From NCBI GenBank assembly GCA_030654015.1, contig JAURYI010000073.1, positions 1 to 64,000 of the forward strand: a stretch of DNA of 64,000 bases, given 5' to 3'. The position numbers and the translations under genes were made by a program. Below, piece after piece: positions 39,033 to 48,342 of the stretch (within the stretch, counting starts at the first letter, position 1; each line of letters begins with the position of its first letter). The DNA is from Methylococcales bacterium. Its GTDB lineage: Bacteria; Pseudomonadota; Gammaproteobacteria; Methylococcales; Methylomonadaceae. Below the pieces are notes generated by a model. It saw nothing but the letters and a program-made list of their open reading frames with translations. It did no database searches and was not told the origin of the DNA.

Positions 39033-39077
39033 TTGTTAGCTGACAAACTTGAACGAAAACAGTATGAGGGTATGGTC

Positions 39078-39287
39078 ATGCGTGAATCTTATGATTTTTC
39101 AAAATCAGTCAAAAATCCCTACGCAAAACGGCTTAAAAAACAGGTTACTATTCGTCTTGATGAGGAAACTATTGCTTACCTCAAGGAAATGGCGGACACA
39201 GAAGGTATTCCTTATCAGAGCTTGATAAATTTGTATCTCCGCGATTGTGCAAACGAACATAGGCAATTGGAAACAACGTGGGGATGA
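39078..39287 (+). CDS. BrnA/CopG-like antitoxin, no adjacent toxin seen
   Basis: YDFSKSVKNPYAKRLKKQVTIRLDEETIAYLKEMADTEGIPYQSLINLYLRDCA; start at MRESYDF. Confidence 0.72.
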   Translation: MRESYDFSKSVKNPYAKRLKKQVTIRLDEETIAYLKEMADTEGIPYQSLINLYLRDCANEHRQLETTWG

Positions 39288-39299
39288 AGTGCGTAGCTA

Positions 39300-39374
39300 T
39301 AGGTCGGGTTAGTGTAACGTAACCCGACAAATTCGTTGGTTAAGTCGGGTTACGGCAAGCCTAACCCGACCTAC
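39300..39374. repeat. palindromic repeat TAGGTCGGGTTAG...CTAACCCGACCTA
   Basis: terminal arms plus internal GTAACCCGAC / GTCGGGTTAC pair. Confidence 0.8.
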
Positions 39375-39378
39375 CTAG

Positions 39379-39603
39379 CTATTTACCAACAAATTCACTA
39401 ACAGCAATACCCGCTTGTTTCAAAATAGCGCGTAATGTACCTTCGGGCATATCGCCTGAATGGTTGGGAATCGTGGTATAGCGATTAGTAGTCGCGTTGT
39501 ACCAGATTTCATGACTCCCAGCCGCTTGTCTATCGAGCTTAAAGCCTAGCTGTTTTAACCTCTGAACAATATCACGGTAACGAAAACCGCCTAATTGCCC
39601 CAT
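39379..39603 (-). CDS. hicA: HicA family toxin
   Basis: YRDIVQRLKQLGFKLDRQAAGSHEIWYNATTNRYTTIPNHSGDMPEGTLRAILKQAGI. Confidence 0.88.
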   Translation of the reverse strand: MGQLGGFRYRDIVQRLKQLGFKLDRQAAGSHEIWYNATTNRYTTIPNHSGDMPEGTLRAILKQAGIAVSEFVGK

Positions 39604-39833
39604 TAGTTATTTACGACCAATGGGTAATCAAATGAATCCGTTATTCCTTTAAGCTGTAATACAGAGTCACGCTCCGCTTGGACTTGCAACAACTGTTTGG
39701 CAACATCGGAAGCAATCGTTAATGTTTCTGCTAACGTCTGCCCCTGAACAACCAAGCCTTGAATATCATCCGAAGTGGCTAGATAAAAGCCTTCGGGCAG
39801 TTTTTCAATGTGCAAATTCACCAGATATTCCAT
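39603..39833 (-). CDS. HicB/DUF1902-like antitoxin
   Basis: KLPEGFYLATSDDIQGLVVQGQTLAETLTIASDVAKQLLQVQ; overlaps hicA by 1 nt. Confidence 0.8.
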   Translation of the reverse strand: MEYLVNLHIEKLPEGFYLATSDDIQGLVVQGQTLAETLTIASDVAKQLLQVQAERDSVLQLKGITDSFDYPLVVNN

Positions 39834-39869
39834 TGTAAACTCCTATAATTCATTTTCTTATATCAGCGG

Positions 39870-39960
39870 CGTAAGTTGGGCTGCCGTTTTTTGGCAACCC
39901 AATATAAACCCAATATATATGCGGATTTTGTTGGGTTGGCTATCGCCCGCCCAACCTACG
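39870..39960. repeat. imperfect palindromic repeat CGTAAGTTGGG...CCCAACCTACG
   Basis: inverted arms and internal TTGGGTTGCC-type elements; ends 3 nt from the rbfA stop. Confidence 0.7.
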
Positions 39961-39963
39961 CGA

Positions 39964-40335
39964 CTACGAACTTTTATCCACGTCATGCACCACCACATCA
40001 CTCAACAATTCCGCGACGCGCATTCCTGTATCAAACGAGGTGTCGTAGTGAAAACGCAGCGTGGAGATGTGGCGTAAACGCATACGTTTGGCAAGTTCGT
40101 GGCGTATCATCGGAGCTAGTTCGTTGAGCAATTTAACGTTGTCTTTTTTAGCTTGCTCATCAGCATTAAGTACCGTGACATAAATTTTTGCCACGGCTAA
40201 ATCTTTGCTGACCACGACTTCGTTAATGGTGACAAAACCTAAACGTACATCTTTAACATCACGTTGCAAAACAAGCGACAGCTCTTTTTGCATTTGTGAA
40301 GAGACGCGGGCATTACGCCCGAATTCTTTTGCCAT
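39964..40335 (-). CDS. rbfA: 30S ribosome-binding factor RbfA
   Basis: RNARVSSQMQKELSLVLQRDVKDVRLGFVTINEVVVSKDLAVAKIYVTVL. Confidence 0.95.
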   Translation of the reverse strand: MAKEFGRNARVSSQMQKELSLVLQRDVKDVRLGFVTINEVVVSKDLAVAKIYVTVLNADEQAKKDNVKLLNELAPMIRHELAKRMRLRHISTLRFHYDTSFDTGMRVAELLSDVVVHDVDKSS

Positions 40336-40337
40336 GA

Positions 40338-43025
40338 TTACAGTTCCCGTTTAACTTCGGTGCGTTCAAAGACTTCGATTTGATCGCCAACACGGACATC
40401 GTTGTAGTTTTTCACACCGATACCGCATTCTATGCCCATTTTAACTTCGGCAACGTCATCTTTGATACGGCGTAAAGATTCCAGCTGACCTTCATAAATA
40501 ACAACATTGTCACGCAGTACGCGAATCGGTAAATTACGTTTAACAAAGCCGTCAACGACCATACAACCTGCAATCGCGCCAAATTTAGGTGATTTGAACA
40601 CGTCACGCACTTCGGCAAGACCGACGATGGTTTCTTTGATTTCAGGAGCTAACATACCGCTGATCGATTTTTTAACTTCGTCTATCGCTTCATAAATGAT
40701 GCTGTAGTAATGTAAGTCGATGCCTTTTTCTTCAATCATTTTTCTAGCGGTCGCATCGGCACGGACGTTGAAGCCCATGAGAATTGCGCCAGAGGCTAAA
40801 GCCAGATTGGCATCGCCTTCGGTAATGCCACCCACGCCACCATAAACGACTTTAACTTCCACTTCGTCATTGGATAAGCCGACTAATGAACTGCGCAGAG
40901 CTTCTAAACTGCCTTGTACATCGGTTTTTAACACTAAGTTGACACAAGCCAATTCGCCTGTGGTCATGCGTGAGAATACTTCATCCAATTTAGCAGCTTG
41001 TTGTGCGGCATGACGGGTGAATTTTTTGCGGTCTTCACGATGTTTTGCCAAGTCTTTGGCAACCCGTTCGTTTTGTACCACTAAGAATTCATCACCTGCA
41101 TTCGGTGTGCCTGATAAACCTAGAATTTCAACAGGTTCACAAGGGCCCGCTTCTTTAATGGGTTTGCCGTTTTCATTGAACATGGCGCGAACGCGACCGT
41201 ATTCATGACCGCATAACACCATTTGTCCGCTTTCCAGTGTGCCTTTTTGAATCAATACCGTAGCCACTGCACCGCGTCCTTTATCCAGACGGGATTCAAT
41301 GACGATACCCGATGCCGCGCCTTCAACAGGGGCTTTCAGTTCTAAAATTTCGGTTTGTACAATCAGTGCTTCGATAAGCTCATCTATACCTAAGCCTGTT
41401 TTAGCAGAAATTTGTAAGAACTGGACATCACCGCCCCATTCTTCAGGTTGTACACCAATAGAGGATAATTCCTGCATGACTTTATCTGGATTAACGCCTG
41501 GTTTATCCATTTTGTTCATGGCGACGATAATCGGCACGTTAGCGGCTCTGGCGTGTTCAACCGCTTCTTTGGTTTGTGGCATTACGCCATCATCCGCCGC
41601 AACGACGATAATAACTACGTCGGTGACATCGGCACCACGCGCACGCATGGCGGTAAATGCCGCGTGACCCGGTGTGTCTAAGAAGGTAACCGAACCGTGG
41701 TCGGTTTTAACTTGGTACGCGCCGATATGCTGGGTAATACCACCCGCTTCACCTGCGGCGACGCGGGTTTTACGAATGTAATCGAGTAATGAGGTTTTAC
41801 CGTGATCGACGTGTCCCATGATGGTGACGATAGGTGCGCGTGGTTGTTCTACGCGGTTATCTTCTTCCAGAGCTTCGGCGAGCATTTCTTGTTCAAGGTC
41901 GTCTTCACTTTGCATAATGGGTTTATGCCCCATTTCTTCAACCAGAATCGCCGCTGTGTCTTGGTCGATGGTTTGGTTGATGGTCGCCATGATGCCGAGT
42001 TTCATCAAATGTTTAATGACTGCCGCTGCTTTGATGTTCATTTTCTGCGCGAGGTCAGAAACGATAATCATCTCAGGGATGGCGACATCATAAACGATAG
42101 GCGCACTGGGCATTTCAAATTGATGTTTGCCTTCGGGCTGATTAACGTTACGCTGTGGGGCTTGTTGCTTGCCTTTGTTGCGCTTACCACGTTTACCCTC
42201 TTTACCCGATGAACGCGTATTGCCACCACCGCCTTCATCTTGGCTTTTTCTGTTAGGTGTAGTGGCGGGTTTTGCTGCTTGCTGCCTTACTTTGTCAGCA
42301 TTTTTCTTAATAGACTCTTCCAATCGACGCTCTTTCTCTTGTTGTTTTTTGCGGGCTTCTTCAGCTTCTTTAGTTTTGGCTGATTTTTCTTTGTTTTTCT
42401 TTTCTTCTTTGAGCTTTAACGCTTCAAATTTAGCTTCTGAGTCGATGTCTACTTCCGCTTCAATCAGTGATTCAACTTCAATGTCAGCAACAGGCTCTTC
42501 ATCGGCTTTCACTTCAGGCTCTGGCTGTTGTACAGGCACTTCGGCAACTGTTTCTTTAGGTGAAGGCGTTTGTTCAACAGGCGCGATAACAGGCTCTACG
42601 ACAACGGGCGCAGTCACTTCCACTGGTGCGACAGCTTCAATTTCTACGGGTTGTTTTAACGCTTCCACTTCAACTGTAGGCGGTTCAACGGCTTTTACTT
42701 CATCGACATCCGCACGTTTTATGTACGTTTTCTTTTTACGCACTTCAACGCTGATGGTTTTTGTCGAACTACCTGGTACGCTTGCCTGTTTAATTTCTGT
42801 GACTTTTCGGCGTGCTAAGGTAACTCGACTAGGTGAGTTATCGCCTTCGCCCTGACCTTTACCATGACTTTTACGCAAATGTGTTAATAAACGCATTTGT
42901 TCATCATCATTAATAATATCATCAGGCGTTCTGACAGATAATCCCGCTTCTTGCAATTGTTTTAACAATTGTTCCAAGGGTGTTTTTACCATGTCCGCTA
43001 ATTGTCGTACTGTTTTATCGCTCAT
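40338..43025 (-). CDS. infB: translation initiation factor IF-2
   Basis: [42 protein letters not shown]. Confidence 0.98.
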   Translation of the reverse strand: MSDKTVRQLADMVKTPLEQLLKQLQEAGLSVRTPDDIINDDEQMRLLTHLRKSHGKGQGEGDNSPSRVTLARRKVTEIKQASVPGSSTKTISVEVRKKKTYIKRADVDEVKAVEPPTVEVEALKQPVEIEAVAPVEVTAPVVVEPVIAPVEQTPSPKETVAEVPVQQPEPEVKADEEPVADIEVESLIEAEVDIDSEAKFEALKLKEEKKNKEKSAKTKEAEEARKKQQEKERRLEESIKKNADKVRQQAAKPATTPNRKSQDEGGGGNTRSSGKEGKRGKRNKGKQQAPQRNVNQPEGKHQFEMPSAPIVYDVAIPEMIIVSDLAQKMNIKAAAVIKHLMKLGIMATINQTIDQDTAAILVEEMGHKPIMQSEDDLEQEMLAEALEEDNRVEQPRAPIVTIMGHVDHGKTSLLDYIRKTRVAAGEAGGITQHIGAYQVKTDHGSVTFLDTPGHAAFTAMRARGADVTDVVIIVVAADDGVMPQTKEAVEHARAANVPIIVAMNKMDKPGVNPDKVMQELSSIGVQPEEWGGDVQFLQISAKTGLGIDELIEALIVQTEILELKAPVEGAASGIVIESRLDKGRGAVATVLIQKGTLESGQMVLCGHEYGRVRAMFNENGKPIKEAGPCEPVEILGLSGTPNAGDEFLVVQNERVAKDLAKHREDRKKFTRHAAQQAAKLDEVFSRMTTGELACVNLVLKTDVQGSLEALRSSLVGLSNDEVEVKVVYGGVGGITEGDANLALASGAILMGFNVRADATARKMIEEKGIDLHYYSIIYEAIDEVKKSISGMLAPEIKETIVGLAEVRDVFKSPKFGAIAGCMVVDGFVKRNLPIRVLRDNVVIYEGQLESLRRIKDDVAEVKMGIECGIGVKNYNDVRVGDQIEVFERTEVKREL

Positions 43026-43040
43026 ATTCCTACCCCTTAC

Positions 43041-44561
43041 CTACTCGCTGTGTGCCTGCGTAGACGAAAGCACATACTTACGAGCCTCCACAATCAACAT
43101 ACCTGCACGTTCTTCGGTTATCTCTAAAATGTCTAACAAATCGTAAGTTGACTGATCTGCTAAATCCGCTATTGTCTCAATACCCTGACTTGCCAGACTC
43201 TGAACCAGTTCTTCATCCATACCTTCCAAGTCCAGTAAGCCCTGAACCGGTTGTGCGGTTTCTATCTTTTCTTCGGCAGCAATGGCATTGATAAGCAGCG
43301 CGTCTTTAGCACGGCTTCTCAGTTCATTAACCAGCGGTTCATCAAAACCTTCGATTTCCAGCATTTCACTAACAGGTACATAAGCAATTTCTTCAACACT
43401 GTTGAAACCGACTTCCGCCAGAATTAATGCGATGTCGTCATCAACGCCCAGTTGGTCGATAAATAATTGTTTAATCTTACCGACTTCCGCCTCTGCATTT
43501 TGTTCGGCTTTAGAGGCATCAATGACATTCAATTCCCAACCCGTCAATTGAGTCGCTAAACGGACATTTTGACCGCCACGACCAATGGCTTGTGATAAAT
43601 TTTCGGAGCTGACCGCTAAATCCATGCTGTGCTTATCTTCATCGACAACGATAGATTGAATTTCCGCAGGTGACATAGCATTAATGACAAACTGTGCTTC
43701 GCTTGGGTTCCATAAAATAATATCAACCCGTTCGCCCGCCAATTCGTTAGTCACCGATTGTACGCGAGAACCGCGCATACCGACACACGCACCGACAGGG
43801 TCTAAACGCGGATCGTTGCTTCTAACCGCCAGTTTAGCTCGCGAACCAGGATCACGCGCCGCGCCCATCACAGTAATCATGCCTTCACCGACTTCGGGTA
43901 CTTCTAAGCGAAATAAGGCAATCAGTAATTCTGGTGCGGTGCGGCTGACAAATAATTGCGGGCCACGAGGCTCTAAACGCACGTCTTTTAAATAGCCGCG
44001 AATACGGTCGCCAATACGCACAGGTTCACGCGGAATCATGTCTTCTTTGGCAATATAGGCTTCAATATGTCCGCCTAAGTCCATATAAATACTGCCTTTT
44101 TCAATGCGTTTGACTACGCCTGTTACCAGTTCACCGACACGACTTTGATAGGCATCGACGATTTTCTTGCGTTCTGCTTCACGGACTTTGTGAATAATGA
44201 CTTGCTTGGCAGTTTGCGCGGCAATACGACCAAAATCAACTGATTCAATTTCTTCTTCGATAAGGTCGCCGACCTGTGCATTTGCATTATCCAGTCTAGC
44301 TACTTCCAGTAAAATCTGCGTAGTGGGAAATTCCACATCACCCGCACACGCTGGATTTGCGTCCACGACTTCCCATTGACGATAAGTGCTGTAATCACCT
44401 GTTTTTCTGTCTATCGCGACACGCGCTTTAATCTGATTAACGTGACGTTTGATAGTAGCAGTTTCCAATGCGGATTCGATTGCCTGAAAGACAATTTCTT
44501 TTTCTATTTCTTTTTCATTAGAAAAAACTTCAACTACCAGTAAAATTTCTTTATTTGCCAT
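43041..44561 (-). CDS. nusA: transcription termination/antitermination protein NusA
   Basis: S1, KH domains and C-terminal repeats; DPVGACVGMRGSRVQSVTNELAGERVDIILW. Confidence 0.97.
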   Translation of the reverse strand: MANKEILLVVEVFSNEKEIEKEIVFQAIESALETATIKRHVNQIKARVAIDRKTGDYSTYRQWEVVDANPACAGDVEFPTTQILLEVARLDNANAQVGDLIEEEIESVDFGRIAAQTAKQVIIHKVREAERKKIVDAYQSRVGELVTGVVKRIEKGSIYMDLGGHIEAYIAKEDMIPREPVRIGDRIRGYLKDVRLEPRGPQLFVSRTAPELLIALFRLEVPEVGEGMITVMGAARDPGSRAKLAVRSNDPRLDPVGACVGMRGSRVQSVTNELAGERVDIILWNPSEAQFVINAMSPAEIQSIVVDEDKHSMDLAVSSENLSQAIGRGGQNVRLATQLTGWELNVIDASKAEQNAEAEVGKIKQLFIDQLGVDDDIALILAEVGFNSVEEIAYVPVSEMLEIEGFDEPLVNELRSRAKDALLINAIAAEEKIETAQPVQGLLDLEGMDEELVQSLASQGIETIADLADQSTYDLLDILEITEERAGMLIVEARKYVLSSTQAHSE

Positions 44562-45036
44562 TGCGTCCTCCTTTCTCTATAAAATACTCAGGCACTAAAC
44601 GAGCCTTACTCATGGCGTTAAACGGAACATCAAAAAACTGCCCTGCTTCTGAGAGCGTAATAATATCGTCTTCAACTTTTTCAATCAGCCCTGTCATTTT
44701 TCTACGTCCATGAATGGCTTTAAATAGATGAACCATAACGGTGCTGCCGATAAATTGTTCAAACTGACTGACTTTAAAAAAGGGTCTGTCCGCTCCGGGC
44801 GAAGACACTTCTAGTTGATAAAAACCTTGTATGGGGTCTTCTACATCGAGAACACCGCTGATTTGATGACTGACTTTAGTGCAGTCTTCGACTAAAATTC
44901 CGTTTTCGCTGTCAATATAGATTCGTAACAGACCGTGTTTTGGATGCGGATTATAGTCAATGCCAACGCATTCATAACCTAAGCCTTCCACAATCGGTTC
45001 TATTAAGTTGACCAAATGCTCAGGAGCCTGTTTCAT
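44551..45036 (-). CDS. rimP: ribosome maturation factor RimP
   Basis: IEPIVEGLGYECVGIDY..HGLLRIYIDSENGILVEDCTKVSHQISGVLDVEDPI. Confidence 0.95.
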   Translation of the reverse strand: MKQAPEHLVNLIEPIVEGLGYECVGIDYNPHPKHGLLRIYIDSENGILVEDCTKVSHQISGVLDVEDPIQGFYQLEVSSPGADRPFFKVSQFEQFIGSTVMVHLFKAIHGRRKMTGLIEKVEDDIITLSEAGQFFDVPFNAMSKARLVPEYFIEKGGRNGK

Positions 45037-45159
45037 TTTTCCTCACTTACTTTCGCACAAAAAAAAAGAGCCAAAGGCTCTTCCATTAACACTGACTATA
45101 TAGACCTCTTAAAACCGAAGCCTAGAAAATAAAAAACCCCAAGAAGGGGTTCATAAATC

Positions 45160-45236
<77 letters not shown>

Positions 45237-45466
45237 ATTGATTTGCTGAATTATAAAGACTTTATAATATAAAGCAACTTATATTTTATGTTAAATCTGG
45301 CTGCCAGACTTGGTCAACGTGTAATTGCTACCTATGTTCGATAGCGTACTGATACTAACTGGCATTGTAATTACACTTTACTCGGGCTTGTGAAACCTCA
45401 CAAAATACCCAGTCAATCTCGAAAACTGCCGAGATAACAATCGTTGTAATAAAGTTGGAGCGCAAT

Positions 45467-46006
45467 ATGAAAAAATTAATTCCCATTATCGCCGTATCAT
45501 TTTTGAGTGCTGGTCTTATAGGCACTTCCTATGCAGCTGATGTTGAGGACAAACAAAAAGAGCTTGTTAAAAAACAGCAGGATGTTCAGGAAACCAAACA
45601 GGAACTCAAGCAAGAGACCAAAAAGGAAGCCAACGAGCAAGGCAAAGATGCCAATAAATCTATGCAGCAAGTGAGCAGAGCCAGCAAAATCATCGGCACG
45701 ACTGTAAAAAATGCCAACGGTGACAACCTAGGTGACATTAAAGAGCTGGTGCTTAATCCAGAAAGCGGCCAAGTCGTCTATGCCGTAGTTTCCTACGGTG
45801 GTGTATTAGGTCTGGGAGATAAACTGTTTGCTGTGCCATGGAAAGCACTGCTTTGGACCGCTGATAAGGAACATTATGTCCTTAACGTGGATAAAGCCAT
45901 GCTAAAAAATGCACCTGGTTTTGATAAAGCTCATTGGCCTGACAGTGCCAGTAAATGGGATCAGCAACGCGAAGAAATCGATCAGTTTTATCATATCAAC
46001 CCGTAG
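45467..46006 (+). CDS. exported PRC-barrel domain protein
   Basis: signal peptide; SKIIGTTVKNANGDNLGDIKELVLNPESGQVVYAVVSYGGVLGLGDKLFAVPWKAL. Confidence 0.85.
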   Translation: MKKLIPIIAVSFLSAGLIGTSYAADVEDKQKELVKKQQDVQETKQELKQETKKEANEQGKDANKSMQQVSRASKIIGTTVKNANGDNLGDIKELVLNPESGQVVYAVVSYGGVLGLGDKLFAVPWKALLWTADKEHYVLNVDKAMLKNAPGFDKAHWPDSASKWDQQREEIDQFYHINP

Positions 46007-46069
46007 CATCAAAAGGAGTCTGGCTCTGCGGTCAATAATTTGACCTAGGAGCAAGACTCCTTACTAGAT

Positions 46070-47164
46070 TTAACTCAGTAAAGTACGTTCTATTAACCAA
46101 TACGCACCTGCTAAGCTCGCCAAAATTGAGCAAACAGGCGTGAGTTTTGGTTCTATCAGTGGTTTTTTATGCAGCCACCAGATAATGGGTAAAAAGACCG
46201 CCGCGACGGTAATCTGCCCCAGCTCCACACCCAAGTTAAAGGAAAACAGCGGTAACAGGATGCCTGTTTCCATCGAGGAAATCCCCATTTCGCGCAACAC
46301 GGAGGCAAAACCAAAACCGTGTACCAAGCCGAAGAAAAACGTCAGCCATTGTCGTCCTTTCGGATGGTCGCCGCGCACAATATTTTCTACGCCGACATAA
46401 ATAATGGTCGCAGCAATCAGCGGTTCAACGATACTGCTGGGAATATCAATGACATTGAACGCCGCCAAGCCCAGCGTGATGGAATGCGCAATGGTGAAAA
46501 AGGTGATGATTTTAATCGCAGGCCAAAAACTGTGTGTGACAATCAGCAGAGAGAATAAAAACAACAGGTGGTCGTAACCCGTCAGAATGTGTTCAATGCC
46601 TAACAGTAAAAAATCGCTGAAGGTTGAGGCGGTCGGCGTTTCTGTATCGTTGCTTGTCGCTGCAACAGGAAAAGCCTGTGTAATGACATTATCGGCTTGC
46701 GAGAGCATTTTTTCGCCTATGCCCTGCCCTGCTTCATTTTTCAGTGTGACAAACTGCTTATGACCTGCGGGTAATTTGCTTAAAAAATTCGCCTGTAATT
46801 GCAATTGTTTACTGGGCGTTTGCAGATAGTGAAATTCAATATGGGCGTTATTTTGCTCATCAAAACTCACCACACCTGCGGCACTGGGTTGAACAACCTG
46901 CCCGTCCAGCGTGAGTTGTACGCCCTGCTGCACCCACGCAGCAATTTTTGGTTTTGCGGCATCCTGTTCTGCTGTTGTGACCTCGGCATCCTGATCGCTG
47001 TCCATCGGCACAAGTGCTTCCACATCCTGCACAGAGAAAGTGATTTTGGCATCCACGCCTTGCGCTTTGATGATGACATCTGTCGAGCTTAAACCTGGAT
47101 CATGTGCCGCGCTGAACTGCGCATAACTCAGTAAAAATACCGCTACGATGAATTTATTGAACAT
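46070..47164 (-). CDS. HupE/UreJ family protein with N-terminal exported domain
   Basis: LLLGIEHILTGYDHLLFLFSLLIV...FFTIAHSITLGLAAFNV...FFFGLVHGFGFASVLREMG. Confidence 0.85.
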   Translation of the reverse strand: MFNKFIVAVFLLSYAQFSAAHDPGLSSTDVIIKAQGVDAKITFSVQDVEALVPMDSDQDAEVTTAEQDAAKPKIAAWVQQGVQLTLDGQVVQPSAAGVVSFDEQNNAHIEFHYLQTPSKQLQLQANFLSKLPAGHKQFVTLKNEAGQGIGEKMLSQADNVITQAFPVAATSNDTETPTASTFSDFLLLGIEHILTGYDHLLFLFSLLIVTHSFWPAIKIITFFTIAHSITLGLAAFNVIDIPSSIVEPLIAATIIYVGVENIVRGDHPKGRQWLTFFFGLVHGFGFASVLREMGISSMETGILLPLFSFNLGVELGQITVAAVFLPIIWWLHKKPLIEPKLTPVCSILASLAGAYWLIERTLLS

Positions 47165-47826
47165 TAACCGCGCTCCACAACTTTACGTTTTTTACGCATC
47201 CAGACAATGATGCCGATAATGATAAGCAGCAGCGTGGTCGCACCGCCTGCAATCATCATGATGGTTTGTTTGGGTAATGCGTCAGGATTGCCGCCGACAT
47301 GAAACGGGATTCTCAGTTTGTCTTCATCTGAAACCGCTTCTTCGCCACCTACCAATAAAAACAAGGCGTAATAGCCCGTTTTATCAATATCCGCCTGCGC
47401 TTCCACTACGCCTTTGGAATAGGCTTTAGCGGGAACTTCGGTAATGGTACGCACTTCTTTAAAGTTTTCGGGTTTGGTGTCATCTGAACCTGTGAGTTCC
47501 AGTTCCACCACGCGAATACCGATAGGCGTTTGGCGAATATCACGGTCGATTAAATCAGCCGAAAAGAATGCTTTGCCTATCGTTGGCAGTTCTTGGCAAT
47601 AGGGTTTTAACAATGCGGCTCTATCACTGGCATCTTTGGGCGCGGCGGCGGTTTTGACATACACGCTGAGATGTACTGCATAAAAATCATTGGTAATTAA
47701 ACAACCGACGCTGTTGAGGTCAGGAATTTGTGGTTGTGTACCTAATTTGTCTCTATCACACCCCGTCAGTAAACTCGCAAGTAATAAGACGCTGAAAATC
47801 CATCTGGCAAATAATCTGTTTTTCAT
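47164..47826 (-). CDS. putative lipoprotein with C-terminal TM segment
   Basis: lipobox-like LASLLTGC; C-terminal TM IMMIAGGATTLLLIIIGIIVWMRKKRK. Confidence 0.6.
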   Translation of the reverse strand: MKNRLFARWIFSVLLLASLLTGCDRDKLGTQPQIPDLNSVGCLITNDFYAVHLSVYVKTAAAPKDASDRAALLKPYCQELPTIGKAFFSADLIDRDIRQTPIGIRVVELELTGSDDTKPENFKEVRTITEVPAKAYSKGVVEAQADIDKTGYYALFLLVGGEEAVSDEDKLRIPFHVGGNPDALPKQTIMMIAGGATTLLLIIIGIIVWMRKKRKVVERG

Positions 47827-47830
47827 AAGT

Positions 47831-48235
47831 TTAAGGAGCTTTGATAGTAAATTGGTATTTGCCAGTGACGATATGGGTATCAATGGATACCGCGCGATAA
47901 CGCACTGTATAAGTATCGGGAGCTAATAAGGGTACAGTGACATAAAAATGTGTTAAATCAGAGGCTTCCTGCACCATATCTTTGTTGTCCACACGCTTGC
48001 CTTTGCTGTCAATGACGGCGAGGGCTTTGTATTCTGTGCCGACTTTATCATCAAACCAGACATCAACTTGTTTGGGTGATTCAGTCAACACGGCACTTTC
48101 CGCAGGCGAAGAGCGCACCATTTTAGCGTGTGCAAAAGAGGGCGACGGCAGTGCCAGCGCGGCAAGCAGGATAACGCCCGAAAACAGGGTATATTTTTTC
48201 TGGTTAGTTTGATAGTGAGTCATAAAATTACGCAT
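47831..48235 (-). CDS. copC: copper resistance protein CopC
   Basis: FAHAKMVRSSPAESAVLTESPKQVDVWFDDKV...YTVRYRAVSIDTHIVTGKYQFTI. Confidence 0.88.
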   Translation of the reverse strand: MRNFMTHYQTNQKKYTLFSGVILLAALALPSPSFAHAKMVRSSPAESAVLTESPKQVDVWFDDKVGTEYKALAVIDSKGKRVDNKDMVQEASDLTHFYVTVPLLAPDTYTVRYRAVSIDTHIVTGKYQFTIKAP

Positions 48236-48307
48236 AAAAGAGTGAACGTCAAGGGCAACGGGGGCGTTATTATAAACCGATGTGTGGCAATAACTGTAGA
48301 GACGTTA

Positions 48308-48339
48308 GCTGGAATCCAAAACGTGTTTTGGAGTCCAGC
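48308..48339. repeat. near-palindrome GCTGGAATCCAAAACGTGTTTTGGAGTCCAGC
   Basis: shares TCCAAAACGTGTTTTGGA with 4142-4207. Confidence 0.75.
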
Positions 48340-48342
48340 ACA

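Noticed and set aside
42169-42855. 228-aa Ser/Thr-rich plus-strand ORF
   Set aside because: Antisense to the Glu/Lys/Ala-rich part of infB; low-complexity translation expected from the complementary codons.
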